Source of the DNA: Desulfosporosinus acidiphilus SJ4 | Lineage (GTDB): Bacteria; Bacillota; Desulfitobacteriia; Desulfitobacteriales; Desulfitobacteriaceae | DNA: 64,000 nucleotides | Reading direction: 5' to 3' | NCBI RefSeq assembly: GCF_000255115.2 | Contig: NC_018068.1 | Span: 2,575,977-2,639,976, forward strand | Shown here: positions 17,713-26,143 of the stretch, piece by piece | Position numbering within the stretch: the stretch's first letter is position 1 | How the letters are laid out: each line of letters begins with the position of its first letter | Made by a program: the position numbers and the translations under genes | Notes under the pieces: model-generated | What the model was told of the DNA's origin: nothing | The model's database searches: none | The model's input: only the letters and a program-made list of their open reading frames with translations

Positions 17713-18513
17713 ATGCAGCGAGCAGTCAAACCTGAACAGACAACAGATATATTTGCGATTGGCGGAACGAAACTCAACAGCCGGTTGTTTACAGGAACGG
17801 GCAAGTTTTCTAGTCACGAGATTGTTCCCAAAGTCATTGAAGCCTCTGGAACACAAGTTGTAACCATGGCTTTGCGCAGGGTGGACTGGAAAAATTCCCA
17901 AGAAAATATTTTGAATTACATACCCGAAGGCATAATCTTGCTTCCGAATACTTCCGGAGCCCGCACAGCGGAGGAAGCAATACGAATTGCACGTCTGGCA
18001 AAAGCTGCCGGTTGTGGTCATTGGATTAAGATTGAGGTTATTCAGGATCAACGTTATTTATTGCCTGATAACCAGGAAACCTTGATCGCTACGGAACAGC
18101 TTGTCAAAGAAGGGTTTGTAGTTCTTCCCTACATGTGCCCTGATCTGGGGACAGCAAGACGGTTGCAAAGCGTAGGAGCCGCCGCAGTGATGCCTTTAGG
18201 GGCTCCGATAGGCAGTAACCGCGGCCTGCAAACGCGGGAACTTATAAGGATACTGATTGAAGAAATCTCGGTACCCATCATTGTTGATGCAGGTATCGGG
18301 CGTCCTTCGGAAGCTGCGGAAGCCATGGAAATGGGAGCAGCAGCAGTTCTTGTCAACACAGCCATTGCTACGGCTTATCAGCCCGTGGACATGGCCAAGG
18401 CTTTCCGGTTAGCCGTCGAGGCCGGCAGGACTGCTTATCTTGCAGGTCTTGGCGCCCGTCGCCAGGAGGCGGAAGCTTCATCTCCCTTGACAGGGTTTTT
18501 AAGGGAGGAATAA
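17713..18513 (+). CDS. thiG: Thiazole synthase ThiG
   Basis: ThiG condenses DXP, dehydroglycine and ThiS thiocarboxylate to the thiazole phosphate. The TIM barrel begins [16 protein letters not shown]; the Schiff-base Lys is in WIKIEVIQD; later parts are [35 protein letters not shown] and [10 protein letters not shown]. Two start codons are possible: ATG 17707 directly abuts ggaaggtga, while ATG 17713 has normal spacing, so I chose the latter (266 residues). Operon position is between thiS and thiH, with two bases to thiH. Confidence 0.95.
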   Translation: MQRAVKPEQTTDIFAIGGTKLNSRLFTGTGKFSSHEIVPKVIEASGTQVVTMALRRVDWKNSQENILNYIPEGIILLPNTSGARTAEEAIRIARLAKAAGCGHWIKIEVIQDQRYLLPDNQETLIATEQLVKEGFVVLPYMCPDLGTARRLQSVGAAAVMPLGAPIGSNRGLQTRELIRILIEEISVPIIVDAGIGRPSEAAEAMEMGAAAVLVNTAIATAYQPVDMAKAFRLAVEAGRTAYLAGLGARRQEAEASSPLTGFLREE

Positions 18514-18515
18514 TT

Positions 18516-19637
18516 ATGTTTTTTGACGAGTTTAAAGCTTGGCAGAAAGAATTAACTCGTTACCCCTTTGATCAGTTCTCTGAGATCCATGTTGAGCGAG
18601 CCCTGAGTCACCACCGGCTTGATGAATTTGATTTTTTAGCCTTGCTATCACCCGCTGCCAGGCCCTATTTGGAGCAAATGGCTCTGAAAGCGCATCGGCT
18701 GACCCTCCAAAACTTCGGCAAATCGATTCTTCTCTTTACCCCATTATACCTGGCCAACTTCTGCTCCAATCAGTGTATATACTGCAGCTACAATATCAAG
18801 AATGAAATTGTGCGGCGCAAATTAAGTTTTACTGAGGTGGAGGTAGAAGGTAAAGCCATAGCGGCGATGGGACTCCAGCATTTGCTGCTTTTAACAGGCG
18901 AATCCCGCAAGGCCAGCAGCCCAGAGTATATCGCAGATTGTGCCAAGGTTCTCAGACCCTATTTTGCATCGCTGGGTATTGAAGTTTATCCTCTTGAAAT
19001 CAAAGAATATCACACTCTTTATGAAGCAGGAATTGACACTTTGACCATTTATCAAGAGGTTTATGATGAGGACATTTATGCCTCTGTTCACTTGGCCGGC
19101 CCCAAACGTGTCCATCGCTACCGCTTGGAGGCCCCTGAACGGGCCTGTGAGGCAGGCTTTAGTGGGGTAACAATCGGAGCTCTGCTTGGTTTAGGTGAGT
19201 GGAGAAAAGAGGCGTTTTTTACAGGCTTACACGCCGCCTATTTGCAAAGAACCTATCCGGAAGTAGAAGTCGCGGTATCTGCGCCACGAATGCGACCCCA
19301 TGTCGGTTCTTATCAACCGTTATATCCCATTGGGGATGCAGAACTTGTACAAATTCTTTTGGCATATCGTTTATTCTTGCAACGAGCAGGCATTACCCTT
19401 TCCACCAGAGAAAGCGCCGCCATGCGAGATTCTCTGTTACCCTTGGGAATCACCAAACTCTCAGCCGGTTCATTGACCTCTGTAGGAGGCTATGCGGAGA
19501 CAACGGAAACAGGCAGTGCTCAATTTGAGATATCCGATGAGCGATCCGTGGAAGACGTTGTGAAGATGCTGCGGACTAAGGGCTACCAACCCGTCTTTTG
19601 TGACTGGGTTAACCTTCGAGATAAGAGAGATGCTTAA
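18516..19637 (+). CDS. thiH: 2-iminoacetate synthase ThiH (radical SAM tyrosine lyase)
   Basis: ThiH cleaves tyrosine to dehydroglycine and p-cresol under anoxic conditions and supplies ThiG. The 373-residue protein has the radical-SAM cluster motif ANFCSNQCIYCSYN (CX3CX2C, about residue 85), LLLTGESRKASSPEYI and the BATS-domain end SAGSLTSVGGY and DERSVEDVVKMLR. The anaerobic ThiH rather than the oxygen-using ThiO fits an anaerobe. gaggaataatt precedes the ATG. Confidence 0.94.
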   Translation: MFFDEFKAWQKELTRYPFDQFSEIHVERALSHHRLDEFDFLALLSPAARPYLEQMALKAHRLTLQNFGKSILLFTPLYLANFCSNQCIYCSYNIKNEIVRRKLSFTEVEVEGKAIAAMGLQHLLLLTGESRKASSPEYIADCAKVLRPYFASLGIEVYPLEIKEYHTLYEAGIDTLTIYQEVYDEDIYASVHLAGPKRVHRYRLEAPERACEAGFSGVTIGALLGLGEWRKEAFFTGLHAAYLQRTYPEVEVAVSAPRMRPHVGSYQPLYPIGDAELVQILLAYRLFLQRAGITLSTRESAAMRDSLLPLGITKLSAGSLTSVGGYAETTETGSAQFEISDERSVEDVVKMLRTKGYQPVFCDWVNLRDKRDA

Positions 19638-19639
19638 AC

Positions 19640-20254
19640 ATGAACCCACTTATTGAAAGCTTAAATAAAACGTTTAGCGAAGAACGTCTATCCCGGCTTA
19701 CATCAGTTAAGATAGGTATCGGTGGCGCCGGGGGCTTAGGCTCAAATGCTGCCATGCATCTCGTTCGTTCCGGATGCCAGAACCTGACGATTATAGATTT
19801 TGACCGGATCGAACCCAGCAATCTTAACCGGCAATTTTACTTTGCCGATCAGGTTGGACAGTTTAAAGTAGAAGCATTAGCCGACAACTTAAAACGAATT
19901 AATCCTGATTTACAGCTCAACATCGGCATCGAGAAAATAACTAAGAAAAATGTAGAATCACTCTTTGCGGATTGTGATGTTTGGATTGAAGCCTTTGATT
20001 CAGCTGAGACAAAGAAACTGTTCGTTGAAGCCGCTTTCAAACAGGGTAAATATATAGTAAGCGCCTCAGGGCTTGCGGGTTGGGGAAATTCTGATGCCCT
20101 GGCAACCCATCAAATTAATACTAAGTTCGTGATGATCGGCGACTTGGAATCGGAAGTGTCGAAGCATAAGCCGCCTATGTCCCCAAGGGTTGGCATAGCT
20201 GCAGCTAAAGAGGCTGATACCGTATTAACTTGGATATTAGGACGGGAGGCTTAG
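19640..20254 (+). CDS. thiF: ThiS adenylyltransferase ThiF (short form)
   Basis: ThiF adenylates the ThiS C-terminus. The 204-residue E1-like protein has the nucleotide loop GIGGAGGLGSNAAMHLVRSG (split: GAGGLGSN at about residue 32), the IIDFDRIEPSNLNRQFY motif with Asp-x-x-x-x-x-x-Asn-Arg-Gln, and DVWIEAFDSAETK. It is about 45 residues shorter than the enterobacterial protein and has no CXXC zinc pairs, as is usual for the clostridial short type. It overlaps none of its neighbours; thiH ends two bases before. Confidence 0.92.
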   Translation: MNPLIESLNKTFSEERLSRLTSVKIGIGGAGGLGSNAAMHLVRSGCQNLTIIDFDRIEPSNLNRQFYFADQVGQFKVEALADNLKRINPDLQLNIGIEKITKKNVESLFADCDVWIEAFDSAETKKLFVEAAFKQGKYIVSASGLAGWGNSDALATHQINTKFVMIGDLESEVSKHKPPMSPRVGIAAAKEADTVLTWILGREA

Positions 20255-20259
20255 GTTTT

Positions 20260-20883
20260 ATGATACTGCCTGAGGGAATTTATGCACTCACTTCAGCCCC
20301 GCATTCTTTGGGAAGAAGCAATATAGAGGTATCGAAACAAATCCTAAAAAGCGGGGTTAAAATTCTTCAATATCGAGAAAAGGCAAAAAAACCTAAGGCT
20401 ATGTACGAAGAATGTCTAATACTAAGGAAATTGACTCAGGAGGCTGATGCAATCTTTATTGTCAATGATTTCCTTGATTTGGCTTTGGCTGTGGATGCCG
20501 ATGGAGTCCATGTTGGCCAAGATGATCTTCCGATAGATGTTGTACGAAAGATTGTTGGCCCCAAACGTATGATTGGTTTATCGACTCATTCTCCTCATCA
20601 AGCACAGGCTGCGGTAAAGAATGGAGCGGACTATATCGGTGTCGGTCCGCTCTATAAGACTCAGACCAAAACTGATGTCTGTGATCCGGTAGGTCTTGAG
20701 TATTTACGTTATGTTGTTGAAAACTTGGATATTCCATTCGTCGCGATTGGCGGAATCAAAGAGCATAACTTAGCTGAAGTGATTAGAAATGGAGCCAAAA
20801 CAGTGGCCCTAGTCACTGAGATTGTAGGAAGTGAGGATATCCAAGGCACGATTTCGAGGATAAATAACATCTTCAATAAATAA
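20260..20883 (+). CDS. thiE: Thiamin phosphate synthase ThiE
   Basis: ThiE joins HMP-PP and the thiazole phosphate. The 207-residue barrel shows ILQYREKAKKPK, IFIVNDFLDLALAVDADGVHVGQ (in parts), GLSTHSPHQAQAA, YIGVGPLYKTQTK and FVAIGGIKEHNL. The ATG at 20260 follows gggaggcttaggtttt; the frame opens 30 bases earlier inside thiF. It is the last gene of the operon. No thiD or thiM is present, so the HMP-P kinase must lie elsewhere. Confidence 0.94.
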   Translation: MILPEGIYALTSAPHSLGRSNIEVSKQILKSGVKILQYREKAKKPKAMYEECLILRKLTQEADAIFIVNDFLDLALAVDADGVHVGQDDLPIDVVRKIVGPKRMIGLSTHSPHQAQAAVKNGADYIGVGPLYKTQTKTDVCDPVGLEYLRYVVENLDIPFVAIGGIKEHNLAEVIRNGAKTVALVTEIVGSEDIQGTISRINNIFNK

Positions 20884-20901
20884 ATTTAAACTGCTCAAAA
20901 T

Positions 20902-20940
20902 TTTTGACCCCTTACTGAATAGTGAGGGGTCAAAAGTTTA
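20902..20940 (+). terminator. Terminator of the thi operon
   Basis: TTTTGACCCCTTACT (20902-20916) pairs exactly with AGTGAGGGGTCAAAA (20921-20935), loop GAAT. It is symmetrical and could work in both directions. Confidence 0.88.
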
Positions 20941-21123
20941 CTTTTTAGTTATTCAGTTTCGACATGATGGAAACATTATTAAGGTTGTGAGGAGGATTAG
21001 AATATCGGAAGAGAAAATCGGAAACAGTATGAAAACTTACAAATGAGAGATATTACACAAGCACCAGACAATTATTTATTACCATAATATGGATAGAGAA
21101 TAATTTATATGGAGTGAATGAGC

Positions 21124-21291
21124 ATGGATCATTTTGGTATTGGATATGGACACCCAGGTTACTGGGGGCATGGCGGTTATTTTGGTCATGGTTGGGGTCA
21201 TATGGGATACCCCGGTTTTAGGGGGCATCATCGTTACCCTTGGAGCGGATACGGTCATCCCTACGGTTGGGGTCATTATCACCGCTGGTAA
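21124..21291 (+). CDS. His/Gly/Tyr/Trp-rich 55-residue protein
   Basis: A short ORF (MDHFGIGYGHPGYWGHGG...GHYHRW) is built almost wholly of Gly, His, Tyr, Trp, Phe and Pro, with repeated GH, GYG and WGH units and no Leu, Val, Lys or Cys. ggagtgaatgagc precedes the ATG at 21124, where an upstream ATG at 21109 stops after two codons. A strong terminator follows at 21394. The His-rich make-up suggests metal binding or a cross-linked surface or spore-coat component; this is inference only. Confidence 0.7.
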   Translation: MDHFGIGYGHPGYWGHGGYFGHGWGHMGYPGFRGHHRYPWSGYGHPYGWGHYHRW

Positions 21292-21393
21292 TTAATTACC
21301 AAAATAACCATTTGAAGAGCACAGAAAATCTAAGCATTTCTGGTATTAGGCAGATTGGTTTTTTTATGCTAAACACGTTTTTGGCTAAACATC

Positions 21394-21434
21394 AAAACAC
21401 GAAAATTGGCCCTTAAGCCCGTTTTCGTGTTTTT
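21394..21434 (+). terminator. Terminator after the His/Gly-rich gene
   Basis: AAAACACGAAAA (21394-21405) pairs with TTTTCGTGTTTT (21422-21433), with a GGC/GCC inner pair and a T-run. The rest of 21292-21612 shows no gene. Confidence 0.8.
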
Positions 21435-21612
21435 GGTTAATGGTAACCGGAGGTAGGTGGCCTTTCTGATATTTTGTTATTCTTGATAGCAAATTGCAGG
21501 TAAATAAAGGCAGTTCGTGGAATGGGTTTTGAGTCAGAACATTTTTGGGGCCTGATTATCAATTGCACTTAAGCCAAAACTATCTGTAAAGAAGTTGTTT
21601 AGGAGGATGTTT

Positions 21613-22131
21613 ATGAAAGACCTTCATGTCATTAGATCATCTTGTCGAATGTGTCACGGAGTATGCCAGGTGTTGGTACATATGGATGGAGATAGAGTCA
21701 TTAAGGTTACGGGGGATCCTGAGAGCCCAACAAGTAAAGGATACATTTGTCCTAAAGGTATGGCATCTCCGGAACTTCTATATCATCCTGAAAGACTAAC
21801 CTATCCAATGAAACGTATGGGTGACCGTGGAGAAAATAAGTGGACTCAGATTTCCTGGGAGGAAGCAATTAATGAAATTGTTGAAAAGCTTGATAATGTA
21901 AGGGAGGAATATGGTCCGGAGTATTTTGCAATGATGCAAGGTACGGGTCGGCCGTATACCTTGTTTAATGGACGATTTGCCAATGCTTTTGGCACACCCA
22001 ATTTTGTATCTCCGGGTCATATTTGTTTTTTTTCACGTGTTTCTGCCTCCGGAGTTACCATGGGCGGACTTCCTATAAGTGATATTTACGGATTCGGCGG
22101 TAAAACGCCCAAGTGTGTTCAGAGTCTTTGA
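21613..22131 (+). pseudogene. Molybdopterin oxidoreductase, 5' quarter only
   Basis: The 172 residues are the N-terminus of a bis-MGD (Mo/W) oxidoreductase of the DMSO reductase superfamily. They contain the [4Fe-4S] motif SSCRMCHGVCQV with the fourth Cys in KGYICPKG, then SWEEAINEIVEKL, and GHICFFSR at the expected cofactor-binding position. The frame ends after TPKCVQSL, where family members (normally 650-800 residues) continue into the first MGD-binding strand. The ribosome site aggaggatgttt is intact. No later part of the gene is visible, so a deletion of the 3' three quarters is likely. The electron-transfer subunits are also absent. Confidence 0.88.
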
Positions 22132-22228
22132 GGAGTTCAATTAGCAGGGTAAAAAAGTGTTAATCATTTCTTAAACGAGCCCTCAGATAATGAACAATTC
22201 GGAACTATTCCGAAAGGAGAGTGACTCT

Positions 22229-23278
22229 GTGAAACAATTAAATATCGGTTTATTAATAAAGGCAATTATTACATTATCTGTAATCCTTATTTTACTGGGT
22301 GCTTTTCTTTTTTACGGTTGGCAAACTTATATTCAGCGACAGGCACGCAGTGCTTATGAAAGTTGGCTTAGTTACATTGTACCAGCGGGTACTAATAGGG
22401 ACAGAGTTATAAATCCTCAAATGGAAAATAGCACTGTTAGTGAAGGTATAGGATATGGCATGCTTTTTTCTGTGGCGTTCGATGATATTTACCACTTTGA
22501 TCGTCTTTGGTCCTACGCGAATCATAATCTAGATGCAAAGGGTTTGATGAATTGGAAAATTGGGAAGAATGGTGAGATCCTTGGGCAAGGATCAGCAACG
22601 GATGCCGATCAAGATATTGCTTATGCCTTAATTTTAGCTGAGGAGAAATGGCCGGGACGCGGTTATGTTCAAGCGGCAAAACAAATACTCAATTCTATTG
22701 TCACCTATGAATCAGATCAAGAAGGATTATTGTTGCCTGGAGACAATTGGGGTAATCCGGAAATTTATAACCCATCCTATATTGCTCCGGCATATTATGA
22801 ACTATTTTATAAAATAACCGGAAATTTAGTCTGGGAGAAAATAGCTCAAGCCAATTCAAATTGGCTAGTAAAGACCCTTAATAATACAACAGGACTCGCT
22901 CCCGACTGGGCTGATCACTTAGGGTATCCTAAAGATAACAATTATGGTTATGATGCAATTAGAGTGCCTATTCGATGGATTTGTTATTATCGACAGAATC
23001 ATAATGTTAATGCCCGTAATATTTTGGGAAAGGAACTAGGTACCCTGAAACTTTTGGCAAAACGCGGACTCAAGTCTGGATATACTCTCGAGGGCGTCCC
23101 GACTGTCAATTTTCTCAATACTGATTATCTGGCATCATTTACAGCGCTGAGCCTTTATAAACCGTACTCCCCATTATCAATTTCTCTAATCTGGAGACTT
23201 AGTCATAGCCAAAGTCCAACTTATTATGGTAATGCAATGAAGGTTTGGGTGATGAGTCTAGCCGCTAATAAATTTTAA
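22229..23278 (+). CDS. Glycoside hydrolase family 8 endoglucanase (BcsZ-like), membrane-anchored
   Basis: The 349-residue protein has one N-terminal transmembrane helix (about residues 8-30, LLIKAIITLSVILILLGAF) and an extracellular GH8 (alpha/alpha)6 domain. Motifs are NSTVSEGIGYGMLFSV with the catalytic Glu, GSATDADQDIAYAL with the conserved Asp, and the NNYGYDAIRVPIRW segment. I chose GTG at 22229 because aaaggagagtgac lies 8 bases before; the frame opens at ATG 22190 without a site. Its partner is the cellulose-type synthase 262 bases downstream. BcsZ-type enzymes trim nascent glucan during export. Confidence 0.88.
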   Translation: MKQLNIGLLIKAIITLSVILILLGAFLFYGWQTYIQRQARSAYESWLSYIVPAGTNRDRVINPQMENSTVSEGIGYGMLFSVAFDDIYHFDRLWSYANHNLDAKGLMNWKIGKNGEILGQGSATDADQDIAYALILAEEKWPGRGYVQAAKQILNSIVTYESDQEGLLLPGDNWGNPEIYNPSYIAPAYYELFYKITGNLVWEKIAQANSNWLVKTLNNTTGLAPDWADHLGYPKDNNYGYDAIRVPIRWICYYRQNHNVNARNILGKELGTLKLLAKRGLKSGYTLEGVPTVNFLNTDYLASFTALSLYKPYSPLSISLIWRLSHSQSPTYYGNAMKVWVMSLAANKF

Positions 23279-23540
23279 GTTAGTTTCGGAACAAGAATAA
23301 ATCTTCCTACTAACTTGTTGAATCAAAATAATGTCTTAATACTTTTTTAGTTATCTATGTATACTTGTTATCTTAGGTGATATTTCGCCTCTTTTAACTA
23401 TATGGCTTTGTAGTTGAAGGTAATTGAGTGAGAAATGCCGAATATTAGAGTATAAACAGTAATGTTATCATTTTGTGACTTCTTTAGGCATTTAAAATTA
23501 TCCCAAACAAGTCAGGTGCGTTGAAAGAGGGGAAAAATTC

Positions 23541-25793
23541 TTGGCAAGAATGTTTATTCTTGTGTTGTTTTTAGTCTTTAATCTTGTCTATTTAGTTTGG
23601 CGTACTTTTTGGACTCTTCCTCTAAATGATGGTTTTGTGGCTATTGTCGGAGGATTGGCATTATTGTGGGCTGAAATAGTGGGTTTCTTCGAAATGATTC
23701 TGTTTTATCTTACCATCTACAGGATTGACACACTATCTCCATCGTCTTGGGAGGGAGAATACCCGGATGTCGATATTTTTATTGCAACATATAACGAACC
23801 TCTCGATCTTTTGTATAAGACTATTGTGGGATGTTTAAATTTAAAGTATCCTAGGCCAGAAGGCGTATTTATTTACGTCTGTGATGATGGCGAACGTGAC
23901 GAACTGAAACGAATGTGTTCAAGATTGGGTGTTCACTATATTACGCGTACCGAACATGAGCATGCCAAGGCAGGGAATTTAAACAATGCATTAAAGTACT
24001 CTAAATCCCCCTACTTAGTCACATTAGATGCCGATATGATACCGCTCCAGGATTTTTTAACACGCACTATTCCTTTTTTTCTCAATGATAAGAAGATGGG
24101 TTTCGTGCAAACCCCACAGAGTTTTTATAATCCTGATCCGTTTCAATATAACTTATTTCAGGAACATAGGACTCCAAACGAACAGGATATGTTTTTTCGC
24201 TTGATTCAACCCGGAAGGTCCCGATTCAATGCTACAATCTATGCAGGATCGAATACCGTAATTTCCCGTAAAGCCCTTGAAGAAATTGGAGGGTTTGTAA
24301 CCGGTACTATAACCGAGGATATTGCAACAGGAATGATTATTCAGAGTAGAGGTTATCGTGGCATATACCTTAACGAAGTATTGGCTTCCGGTCTTTCCCC
24401 GGAAAATCTGGCTGACCTCTATCAGCAGAGAATTCGGTGGGGAAGAGGTGTTATACAAACTTTTAAATTTCACCATCCTTGGAGTCAATCAGGCTTAACC
24501 ATATTCCAAAAACTAATGTACACAAGTACCTTAACGTATTGGTATTTTGGCTTCGGTCGTGCGATTTACCTACTTGCTCCTATAGCTTATTCTGTATTTG
24601 GGGTTGTGGTTCTGCAGGCAACTGTTAAAGCCGTGCTTGAGATCTGGCTTCCAATGTTTGCACTGTCCACTCTTGTTTTCCGGCTTTTCACTAGAGGCAT
24701 ACGGACTACATTTTGGAGCCATATTTACGATACGATTCTATTTCCCCATGTCTTTCGTGGGGTGATCCTGGAAACTCTGGGGTTTACTATGGCGAAGTTT
24801 AAAGTTACCCCTAAAGATAGTGTAACGCGTTCTGAGTTTACTGGGCAATGGCGTCTGGTTAGAGTACAGATCATATTAGCATTATTATCACTCATAGGAA
24901 TTGGGCGAATCATTGTTGATTTTTTGATTCATGGTTTTACGGCAGCCTATGCTATAAATTTCTTTTGGCTTTCCTACAACTTCATTGTTTTAACGATAGC
25001 AATTATCTTTGCCTCAGAGCGTCCAAAGTTTCGTCAAACTGAAAGATTTCCCATCAAGACGGCCGTCAAGGTTTGCGCTGGTGAAAAATACCGGATAGCC
25101 TATTCCTATGATATTTCTGAAACGGGTATATCTCTGCTTTTTTCCGAACCTGTGTATTTTGAACCCGATAAACCGCTCATACTGAAAGTTTCAGATCGGA
25201 ATTACTTTGCAGAATTTCAGGCCATTGTGGTTCATGTTGCCCGACAAACATCATCCTGTTATAAATACGCCTGCCAAATAACAGCTTATGACGAATCAAA
25301 CTATCAGAACTTACTCCATATTTTATATGATCGCAAGCCAATGCTGCCTGAACATCATCAAGGGCGGAGTTGGAGACTTATCGGAAGCAACATTAAGTAT
25401 CGAAAGAGTAAATTTTCAGCAATGAACCGTAAGTTACCGCGAATTCCAATCAATAATCGCTTAATTGCTTATGTGAAGGGAAACCTTAAATTTATAGAGG
25501 TATTGGATTTTAACTATCACTATGTCACGATTAGATCTGACAAGAATTATCCGGAATTTGATCTCGTCTTAAACACGACTCAGCGTATCCTATTGTATTG
25601 CAGATTTGTAAAAAGTATGAAGGAACGTTCACGACGCCAAAATATTCATCTTTACAAGGTTCTCAATTACCGTGAAGTAGCCAAATGTTCATTGCAATGG
25701 ATCGAATCAAGCCGACGAAGAAAGTTTAGCCGGTGGAGCGTGCCAAAGCCGCCAATTGTTAGAGACAATCAGATCAAACTAATAGGTAAATGA
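23541..25793 (+). CDS. Cellulose synthase-type GT2 glycosyltransferase with PilZ domain (BcsA-like)
   Basis: The 750-residue membrane enzyme polymerises a beta-glucan and moves it across the membrane. N-terminal helices (residues 4-55) are followed by the GT2 domain with IATYNEP, VCDDGE, TLDADMIPL (DXD), FVQTPQSFYNP, GTITEDIATGM (TED) and QQRIRWGRG (QXXRW). C-terminal helices lie at about 335-410 and 435-495. The PilZ domain has RQTER (RXXXR, about residue 497) and YDISETGISL (DXSXXG, about 524), so c-di-GMP should activate it. A second RXXXR (RKLPR, about 632) opens a PilZ-like C-terminal extension without DXSXXG. The start is TTG with gagggg about 8 bases before. No bcsB gene is adjacent. 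Confidence 0.9.
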   Translation: MARMFILVLFLVFNLVYLVWRTFWTLPLNDGFVAIVGGLALLWAEIVGFFEMILFYLTIYRIDTLSPSSWEGEYPDVDIFIATYNEPLDLLYKTIVGCLNLKYPRPEGVFIYVCDDGERDELKRMCSRLGVHYITRTEHEHAKAGNLNNALKYSKSPYLVTLDADMIPLQDFLTRTIPFFLNDKKMGFVQTPQSFYNPDPFQYNLFQEHRTPNEQDMFFRLIQPGRSRFNATIYAGSNTVISRKALEEIGGFVTGTITEDIATGMIIQSRGYRGIYLNEVLASGLSPENLADLYQQRIRWGRGVIQTFKFHHPWSQSGLTIFQKLMYTSTLTYWYFGFGRAIYLLAPIAYSVFGVVVLQATVKAVLEIWLPMFALSTLVFRLFTRGIRTTFWSHIYDTILFPHVFRGVILETLGFTMAKFKVTPKDSVTRSEFTGQWRLVRVQIILALLSLIGIGRIIVDFLIHGFTAAYAINFFWLSYNFIVLTIAIIFASERPKFRQTERFPIKTAVKVCAGEKYRIAYSYDISETGISLLFSEPVYFEPDKPLILKVSDRNYFAEFQAIVVHVARQTSSCYKYACQITAYDESNYQNLLHILYDRKPMLPEHHQGRSWRLIGSNIKYRKSKFSAMNRKLPRIPINNRLIAYVKGNLKFIEVLDFNYHYVTIRSDKNYPEFDLVLNTTQRILLYCRFVKSMKERSRRQNIHLYKVLNYREVAKCSLQWIESSRRRKFSRWSVPKPPIVRDNQIKLIGK

Positions 25794-26143
25794 ATACTCA
25801 ACACAGTCTTTTTACTCCGGATGATCTAATATTCCAAGATGACATCTTGGGGTAATTACATCATACATATTGTAGGCTTCTGCTATACTGGCGGGGGTCT
25901 TTTTTCTGTCTGGATGTTGTGATGGAAACTAACAAGAGCCGCGCAATTCTAGAGGCTAAGGACGGATCTGTAACAGGCTTGAGATAAAATACCCCTATTC
26001 TTCCTCATGTTGTATGTATTAATCATGTTACTAAGGAAGGAAAATGAGTGAAAAATGTAGAATTTATCAAATAATTACATGAATCCTATGTAACTACATG
26101 AATGCAGCCCATGAGAAATCAAGTTTGATTTTGGGTAAAAGGG
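25794..26143. other. 350-base gap
   Basis: It holds one short palindrome, CCAAGATG-A-CATCTTGG (about 25833-25850), and a T-run at about 25900 without a matching stem. I see no gene. Confidence 0.4.

Noticed and set aside
21079-21282. Minus-strand Thr/Met/Val-rich ORF
   Set aside because: It is the antisense reading of the His/Gly-rich ORF; the plus strand has the ribosome site and terminator.
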